From contig WQRN01000031.1 of the NCBI GenBank assembly GCA_009786715.1, positions 1 through 17,024 of the forward strand: 17,024 nt of DNA, read 5' to 3'. Below, one piece after another: positions 12,670 through 17,024 of the stretch (positions within the stretch are counted from its first letter, which is position 1; each line of letters begins with the position of its first letter). The DNA comes from Treponema sp. Lineage in GTDB: Bacteria; Spirochaetota; Spirochaetia; Treponematales; Breznakiellaceae. Position numbers and translations under genes: made by a program. The notes under the pieces are model-generated. The model was given only the letters and a program-made list of their open reading frames with translations. It made no database searches and was not told the DNA's origin.

Positions 12670-13452
12670 ATGAAAATAATACATCTCAAATTGACAATTT
12701 TCTTTATTTTGTCTGTGCAGCTAATCTCCTGCACGGACAGGTTTCCCTCCAGTTACAAGCTGGAGTTTCCGGAAACCCCGGAGTCATGGGTCTCGCTGCT
12801 CGGCGAACCTCATTGGCGGCTGGAATGGATAGACGCAAGCGGTCAAAAACAAACAGGATTATATTTACCGCGCGGTTCTCAAAACACAATTGAAATTGAA
12901 ATTCCGGTTACCTGGACAAACCCCGTTACCGCCTGGCCGTATTGGCCGGAATACAACCTCTTCGCGGGGGTTTTTAAACCGGCAGGAGCGCTATTTCCCT
13001 TCGATGTAAACGGCAGCTATTTATGCCTTAGCTGGGAAGCGGGGCCGGACGCTGTTTTCTACTGGGAACTGTCGCTTGCCAACGACGGGAATTTATTAAA
13101 AATTCCCGCCAATTTTGACTGGATCAGATTCAGGGAACTTTTTTCAAATCGCACATTGGACGAAGATGTCTGCGAAGACCCCTGGCTGCCTGATTGGCGT
13201 TATATCGCTGAAAAAACCATAACATCAAACTTTGACAGGCGCCGCATTACCGCGGAAACGGCAGTTTCACTGCCGATCCCTGTCTTTGAAGGTTTATGGT
13301 ACGGAGCCTCGCCTTTTGCAAAACCTATATTGGCCGAAAAAAGTGAAATACCCGCTTTTCCGGTGCGTTCAGGCGTAAATGTATGGATCTCCGGCAGCGG
13401 AATTCTGCGTGTCAGCGGGAAAACATGGATATTAACAGAAACTAAAAAATAG
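12670..13452 (+). CDS. Lipoprotein of unknown function, 260 residues
   Basis: A signal peptide (MKIIHLKLTIFFILSVQLISC) ends in a lipobox LISC with Cys21, so the protein is predicted to be lipid-anchored. The mature part is rich in Trp, Pro and aromatic residues (for example TAWPYWPEYN and FEGLWYGASPFAKP) and probably all beta. I recognise no family and see no catalytic signature. No Shine-Dalgarno precedes the ATG; AT-rich CATATATAG lies just upstream. It is the first of a plus-strand run: TAG at 13450-13452 overlaps the AGGAG used by the next small gene, and the later genes follow with coupled starts. It probably works in the envelope with the small membrane proteins and the secreted protein downstream. 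Confidence 0.82.
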   Translation: MKIIHLKLTIFFILSVQLISCTDRFPSSYKLEFPETPESWVSLLGEPHWRLEWIDASGQKQTGLYLPRGSQNTIEIEIPVTWTNPVTAWPYWPEYNLFAGVFKPAGALFPFDVNGSYLCLSWEAGPDAVFYWELSLANDGNLLKIPANFDWIRFRELFSNRTLDEDVCEDPWLPDWRYIAEKTITSNFDRRRITAETAVSLPIPVFEGLWYGASPFAKPILAEKSEIPAFPVRSGVNVWISGSGILRVSGKTWILTETKK

Positions 13453-13463
13453 GAGAAAAAGAT

Positions 13464-13678
13464 ATGGCAAAAATCACGGATAAATTAGAACCTCAACCGA
13501 GACTGTCTTGACAGGCGAAGGTTCCCCTCTTGATAATATAAATGGAACTTTGGAAAGGATGCTGGAAGTCATGAATAAACCGGAACATCCTGTTATAAAA
13601 TTTTTACTAGTAGCCGGTATGGTTGCAGGGATATTCAGCATAATGAGCACAATTGATATAATTATTAAGTGGTTTTGA
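13464..13678 (+). pseudogene. Small membrane protein gene, frameshifted
   Basis: An ATG at 13464 with AGGAG (13451-13455) begins MAKITDKLEPQP and stops at the TGA 13509-13511. A second frame open from 13484 continues ETVLTGEGSPLDNINGTLERM, then a membrane helix at the C-terminus (VIKFLLVAGMVAGIFSIM, then IDIIIKWF) and ends at TGA 13676-13678. A single lost base near 13495-13502 would restore one protein of about 71 residues with a soluble N-terminus and a C-terminal membrane anchor. The good Shine-Dalgarno, the hydrophobic segment and the tight junction with the next gene argue that this was a real gene. Whether the shift is real or an assembly error cannot be decided here; the 3' frame has no good separate start. 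Confidence 0.6.
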
Positions 13679-13687
13679 GGAGGACAT

Positions 13688-13807
13688 ATGGTAGTTTTTG
13701 TATTAGAAGTAGTAAAAGTCATTCTCCACATAGTAGTAATTATTCTTTGTATCAAAATGATAATATTATGTTTTCAAGCGTTACGACACACTAAAGATAA
13801 GTCATGA
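13688..13807 (+). CDS. Tiny membrane protein, 39 residues
   Basis: The ATG at 13688 has a strong GAGGAGG (13677-13683) that overlaps the preceding stop. The product is a single hydrophobic stretch (VVFVLEVVKVILHIVVIILC and on to IILCFQAL) with a short basic and polar tail (RHTKDKS), so it should be a one-helix membrane protein. Its TGA (13805-13807) overlaps the ATG of the next gene at 13804 (ATGA), giving translational coupling. The near-perfect Shine-Dalgarno and the overlaps on both sides make a real gene likely despite its size. The function is unknown; it probably acts with its operon neighbours in the envelope. Confidence 0.65.
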   Translation: MVVFVLEVVKVILHIVVIILCIKMIILCFQALRHTKDKS

Positions 13808-14253
13808 AACGGCATTTTTTTTTATTATTATTAGTTTATTCTATCCCTCTTTGGGCGCAAAATCAGCCTATATACGCAGGTCTCAGCAATGATGAGCAGC
13901 TTTCTTTTGTCGGGATGATGATGGCGGATCTTCTAGAAAAACACGGGCCGCCGAGATCGGTTGTCGCGGACAGAGGCAGCGAAGTCTGGCAGGACGATGT
14001 TGTTTTCCAATACAACGGAGCGGATTTTTATATCTACAGAGACAGGATTTGGCAGGTCAGGCTTTCTTCAACTCACGGCGTTTCGGACGGAGACAGAAAA
14101 GCTGTTGTTTTACTGACATTGAGCGGTGCGGAAGATAAAGGCGATTACGCGCTCTTTGCGATTAACGGTAAAAACTGGCCTTTAATGATGAGAATAAATT
14201 TTAACAGCGCGGGACATGTTGCGGCAATCTATATTTACCGCCCCGATTTTTAA
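13804..14253 (+). CDS. Secreted hypothetical protein, 149 residues
   Basis: Residues 1-18 are a signal peptide with a likely type I cleavage after PLWA (next residues QNQ). The mature protein of about 131 residues starts with a helix (LSFVGMMMADLLEKHGPP) followed by strands (SEVWQDDVVFQYNGADFYIYRDRIWQVRLSS). That helix-turn-strand pattern with a conserved Gly-Pro-Pro is reminiscent of small periplasmic SmpA/BamE-like domains, but I cannot assign it. The start is coupled to the stop of the preceding 39-residue gene (ATGA). The following aroDE begins 22 bases later with its own Shine-Dalgarno, so co-transcription with the biosynthetic genes is possible. Confidence 0.75.
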   Translation: MKRHFFLLLLVYSIPLWAQNQPIYAGLSNDEQLSFVGMMMADLLEKHGPPRSVVADRGSEVWQDDVVFQYNGADFYIYRDRIWQVRLSSTHGVSDGDRKAVVLLTLSGAEDKGDYALFAINGKNWPLMMRINFNSAGHVAAIYIYRPDF

Positions 14254-14275
14254 AAGATTTTTTTAGGGAGAAATT

Positions 14276-15811
14276 ATGGCTAAACTATGTTTGTGTCTTA
14301 CCGGAAAAACCATGAAAAGGGATCTGGAAATTTTAAATAAATACCGCAAGATCATAGACATTGCGGAATTGCGCGTAGATTGCCTTGATGCCGATGAACG
14401 ATTATACATACGCCGTTTCCCGGAACTTGCTGGCGTTCCTGTAATTCTTACAATCAGGCGCGATGTTGACGGCGGACATTATTCAGGCGGCGAAGGCACA
14501 AGGGTTAAAATTCTCGCAAACGGTCTCGCTTACGCTAACGAAGATTCAAGATTGAATTTCGCGTATATCGATATCGAAGATGATTTTGATGTGCCAAGCA
14601 TCGAAGAAGCCGCGCGCACATTCGGAACAAGAATTATACGCTCTTATCATAATGTAAATGATATTATTGATGACATCCCCGAAAAAATAAAATCGATGAG
14701 GCGCGCGGGAGACGAAATTGTAAAAGTGGCGCTCGCTGTAAAATCCACGCAGGATGTTTTAAAAATATACGAAGCTTCAAAAATATTCGCAGGCAAGGAT
14801 AAAATTTTAATCGGCATGGGTCATTACGGCGTCTATTCAAGAATTCTCGCCGAAAGATTCGGATCGTTTCTCACTTATTCCTCGCCGTTATCTGATAACG
14901 TAACTACAGGCGGCCCCGGACAAGTTGACATTGTAGAACTTGAGGAATTATACCGTTTCCGGAAAATAACAAAAAAAACAAAGGTTTTCGGCGCTGTCGG
15001 CAATCCGCTTAAAAAAACCGTAAGCCCGTGGTTTTTTAATAATATTTTTAATCTGGAAAACGCGGATTCGGTATATGTTCCGTTTCCTACAAATTCTGTT
15101 GATGATTTTATGGAACTTGCAAGAGAGCTTGATGTTCAGGGGCTCTCGATCACCGTTCCGTACAAGGAAGCGGTTCTTCATCATTTATCAAAAAAGTCTG
15201 CTGTAGTGCAATCTGTTGACGCGTGCAATACTGTTTACCGCTGCGGGGACGAATGGCACGGCGACAACACAGACTGCGGCGGTTTTGCGGCATCGCTTTT
15301 GGAATTCGCCGGTAAAAAGAATTTAAAACGCATGAAAATTTCCATCATCGGAGCGGGCGGCGTTTCTCGCGCAGTCGCGTCCGAAATCTCAAAGCTTGGA
15401 GGTAAAGCGCTGATTTTAAACCGCACTGTTCACAAAGCTAAAAATATCGCGTCCAAGTACAATTTCAAATGGGGAGGATTGGATAATCATGGGATCGAAG
15501 ATATGTATAAATACAATGATATTATTATTCAGACCAGCTCTGTCGGCATGGAAGGATATGATACATCAGATCCTATCGAATCTTACACTTTTACAGGGAA
15601 AGAAGCTGTCATGGATTTGATATACACTCCGCCTGTTACGCCGCTGTTAAAACGCGCGATGACAGCCGGATGCAAAACAATTAACGGATACGACATGGTT
15701 ATACGCCAAGCCTGTATGCAGTATGCCAAATTTTTTGAAAAAGAACTGCCGGAAAAACATCTGCTGCAAATAAATAAATTAGGAGCGGAAACATGGAACA
15801 AAATACAGTAA
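14276..15811 (+). CDS. aroDE: Bifunctional 3-dehydroquinate dehydratase / shikimate dehydrogenase
   Basis: This fusion carries out two successive steps of aromatic biosynthesis: 3-dehydroquinate to 3-dehydroshikimate, then NADPH-dependent reduction to shikimate. Residues 1-220 are a type I dehydroquinase: VILTIRRDVDGGHYSGGEG, catalytic His125 in RSYHNVND and Schiff-base Lys150 in EIVKVALAV, then the GMGHYGVYSRI block. Residues 235-500 are shikimate dehydrogenase: GNPLKKTVSPWFFNN, catalytic Lys297 (TVPYK) and Asp333 (DNTDCGG), the NADPH loop GAGGVSR at 359-365, NRT at 382-384 (NADP preference) and the C-terminal NGYDMVIRQA. The shikimate-binding HSxSPxxH motif is altered to KTVSPWFF. Shine-Dalgarno GGGAG lies just upstream of 14276. 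The 3' end overlaps rpiA by 19 bases. Confidence 0.95.
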   Translation: MAKLCLCLTGKTMKRDLEILNKYRKIIDIAELRVDCLDADERLYIRRFPELAGVPVILTIRRDVDGGHYSGGEGTRVKILANGLAYANEDSRLNFAYIDIEDDFDVPSIEEAARTFGTRIIRSYHNVNDIIDDIPEKIKSMRRAGDEIVKVALAVKSTQDVLKIYEASKIFAGKDKILIGMGHYGVYSRILAERFGSFLTYSSPLSDNVTTGGPGQVDIVELEELYRFRKITKKTKVFGAVGNPLKKTVSPWFFNNIFNLENADSVYVPFPTNSVDDFMELARELDVQGLSITVPYKEAVLHHLSKKSAVVQSVDACNTVYRCGDEWHGDNTDCGGFAASLLEFAGKKNLKRMKISIIGAGGVSRAVASEISKLGGKALILNRTVHKAKNIASKYNFKWGGLDNHGIEDMYKYNDIIIQTSSVGMEGYDTSDPIESYTFTGKEAVMDLIYTPPVTPLLKRAMTAGCKTINGYDMVIRQACMQYAKFFEKELPEKHLLQINKLGAETWNKIQ

Positions 15812-16527
15812 ATTTGATGAAAGCCGCCGCGGGAAAAGCCGCGGTAGACGCAATGGTAAAAAGCGGAATGAAACTCGGCCTCGGCACCGGCTCTACCGCC
15901 GTTCACGCAGTCCGCAGAGTCGGAGAACTTCTTGCTCAGGGTGTGTTACGCGACATTTACGCGTTTGCGACAAGTTTTCAGACAGAGATAGAATGTGAAA
16001 AACTTAAAATTCCCTTTTTTACCTTAAACTCGCGGCAGCTTTCAGATGGCCTCGATTTAACCATCGACGGCGCGGACGAAGTTGATCCGAAGAATTATTT
16101 AATCAAGGGAGGAGGGGGCGCTCATCTAATCGAAAAAATTGCCGCTTATACCTCAAAAGAATTTGCGATTATTATTGATGAATCGAAGGTGACGGAATCT
16201 CTTGGCTACGGCTTTCCGGTTCCTGTTGAGGTTGTCCCCGAAGCGAGAGTCCAGGTAACAAAAACGCTTGACAAACTTGGCGCGGATGTTACTCTTAGAG
16301 AAGCGTTACGAAAAGCCGGGCCTGTAATCACCGAGCACGGCAATCTAATTCTGGACATCCGCTTTAGACCTGCCGGTTTGCAAAGCAAGCCCATCGACCC
16401 TTCGCTAATGGAAACAGAATTAAATCAAATCCCCGGCGTCGTGGAAAACGGGTTTTTTACCCGAAAGCCGCCGATAGTATTTATCGCGCGTTCCGACGGA
16501 ACGATAGAAACAAGAGGAAGAAAATGA
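15793..16527 (+). CDS. rpiA: Ribose-5-phosphate isomerase A
   Basis: RpiA interconverts ribose 5-phosphate and ribulose 5-phosphate in the pentose phosphate pathway, in the cytoplasm. At 244 residues it is slightly longer than E. coli RpiA (219). Conserved blocks are GLGTGST (29-35), TIDGADEVD (90-98), KGGGGAHLIEKI (105-116), ITEHGNLILD and PGVVENGFF. The active-site residues correspond to E. coli numbering: Asp92 and Asp95 (D81, D84), Lys105 (K94) and Glu114 (E103). The ATG at 15793 lies inside aroDE, with AGGAG at 15781-15785, so the genes overlap by 19 bases. Its TGA overlaps the next start (ATGA). The pairing with aroDE links pentose phosphates and aromatic precursors. Confidence 0.97.
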   Translation: MEQNTVNLMKAAAGKAAVDAMVKSGMKLGLGTGSTAVHAVRRVGELLAQGVLRDIYAFATSFQTEIECEKLKIPFFTLNSRQLSDGLDLTIDGADEVDPKNYLIKGGGGAHLIEKIAAYTSKEFAIIIDESKVTESLGYGFPVPVEVVPEARVQVTKTLDKLGADVTLREALRKAGPVITEHGNLILDIRFRPAGLQSKPIDPSLMETELNQIPGVVENGFFTRKPPIVFIARSDGTIETRGRK

Positions 16528-17024
16528 GAGAGGATGTAAAAGAAGTATCAGCCCGTGTAAAGGTTCTGAGAGAAATTGCGGAAATATCCGCCGAAACTCT
16601 TGCAAAAGAGTTAGGTTTTGATCCGGCTGAATATACCGCGTGGGAAAAATGCGAAAAGGAATTTCCCGTAGGGGTGCTTGTAGAAATCGCGGCGCATTTT
16701 AAAGTTGACTTGTCAGAATTGATAAGCGGCGCAGCGTCAAAATTAAAAACATACTGCGTTACACGCGCAGGACAAGCTCCCGAAGTTAGCCGCCGCCCGA
16801 TGTACGGCTACTGGAATCTTGCCTACAATTTTCATAATAAAAGAGCCGAACCGTTCATTGTTGAAGCATCGGCGGAAACTGAAAGTAAGCCTATAAGTTT
16901 AAATACTCACCCGGGACAGGAACTAAACTATGTATTGGAGGGGCGGCTGCTGATATCGATCAGCGGCCACGATATTGAGCTGAATCAAGGCGACTGCGTT
17001 TATTACAATTCCACCGAGCCTCAT
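16524..17024 (+). CDS. Xre-cupin transcriptional regulator (5' part)
   Basis: The frame starts at an ATG overlapping the rpiA stop (ATGA at 16524-16527), with GAGGAAG just upstream, and runs 167 codons to the window edge. Residues 7-65 are an Xre-type helix-turn-helix (VLREIAEISAETLAKELGF, then PAEYTAWEKCEKEFPVGVLVEIAAHFKVDLSELIS). Residues 110-167 are a cupin_2 sensor domain (THPGQELNYVLEGRLLISISGH, then LNQGDCVYYNSTEPH), missing its last strands. Proteins with this architecture (SutR/PuuR type) regulate neighbouring metabolic genes in response to a small molecule. In treponemes and clostridia they often sit before acyl-CoA ligase genes, but the target here is out of view. Confidence 0.88.
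   Translation, partial: MREDVKEVSARVKVLREIAEISAETLAKELGFDPAEYTAWEKCEKEFPVGVLVEIAAHFKVDLSELISGAASKLKTYCVTRAGQAPEVSRRPMYGYWNLAYNFHNKRAEPFIVEASAETESKPISLNTHPGQELNYVLEGRLLISISGHDIELNQGDCVYYNSTEPH

Noticed and set aside
13474..13755. Minus-strand 93-residue frame
   Set aside because: Antisense to the two small coupled membrane-protein genes, which have strong Shine-Dalgarno sequences and overlaps.
1..17024. CRISPR array, tRNA or rRNA gene, IS transposase, prophage or defence system
   Set aside because: No spaced direct repeats, cloverleaf, transposase motif or phage structural gene was seen on either strand. The Xre regulator and the REP-like element alone do not make a mobile element.

Overview
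The window reads as a piece of a low-to-moderate GC spirochaete chromosome, most likely a host- or gut-associated Treponema. This is inferred from the abundance of small lipoproteins with relaxed lipoboxes, a bifunctional nuclease carrying a UVR tail, a lone acetate kinase, large Treponema-style membrane and coiled proteins of unknown function, and a fused aroDE gene. No rRNA, tRNA, CRISPR array, insertion sequence or phage gene was seen.

Layout. Positions 1-1232 (minus strand) hold a NUDIX hydrolase, an unknown 202-residue protein and the first codons of what looks like glutaminyl-tRNA synthetase. Positions 1233-1980 are an AT-rich insert with two related small lipoprotein genes, the first frameshifted. 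A thioesterase follows (1988-2380), then a decayed lipoprotein metallophosphoesterase (2409-2660). On the minus strand come acetate kinase (2680-4017) and the 23S rRNA methyltransferase RlmE (4141-4752). Divergent from rlmE runs a plus-strand set: polyprenyl synthase, bifunctional nuclease-UVR and a LysM/M23 cell-wall protein (4773-7437). Facing these are a Cache-like membrane protein with acidic and GLLW repeats and a 483-residue unknown protein (7466-10842, minus). A REP-like inverted-repeat element (10879-10972) separates them from a DEDDh exonuclease (10974-11555). A small lipoprotein (11740-12105, minus) and an Xre-type regulator (12272-12580, plus) diverge from a shared region with three operator-like motifs. 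A plus-strand operon of a lipoprotein, two tiny membrane proteins and a secreted protein (12670-14253) is followed by aroDE, rpiA and an Xre-cupin regulator that runs off the end (14276-17024).

Two regulatory observations stand out. First, many promoter-proximal genes lack a Shine-Dalgarno sequence and instead have a -10-like hexamer whose 3' end lies 4-8 bases from the start codon, which predicts leaderless or nearly leaderless mRNAs. Genes inside operons have clear Shine-Dalgarno sequences or ATGA overlaps. Second, the Xre/lipoprotein intergenic region carries three copies of a pseudo-palindrome, RTCYRTTTRGAY, placed on both divergent promoters. Three genes in the window look broken (about 1261-1654, 2409-2660 and 13464-13678). 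This points either to real decay of accessory genes or to assembly indels.
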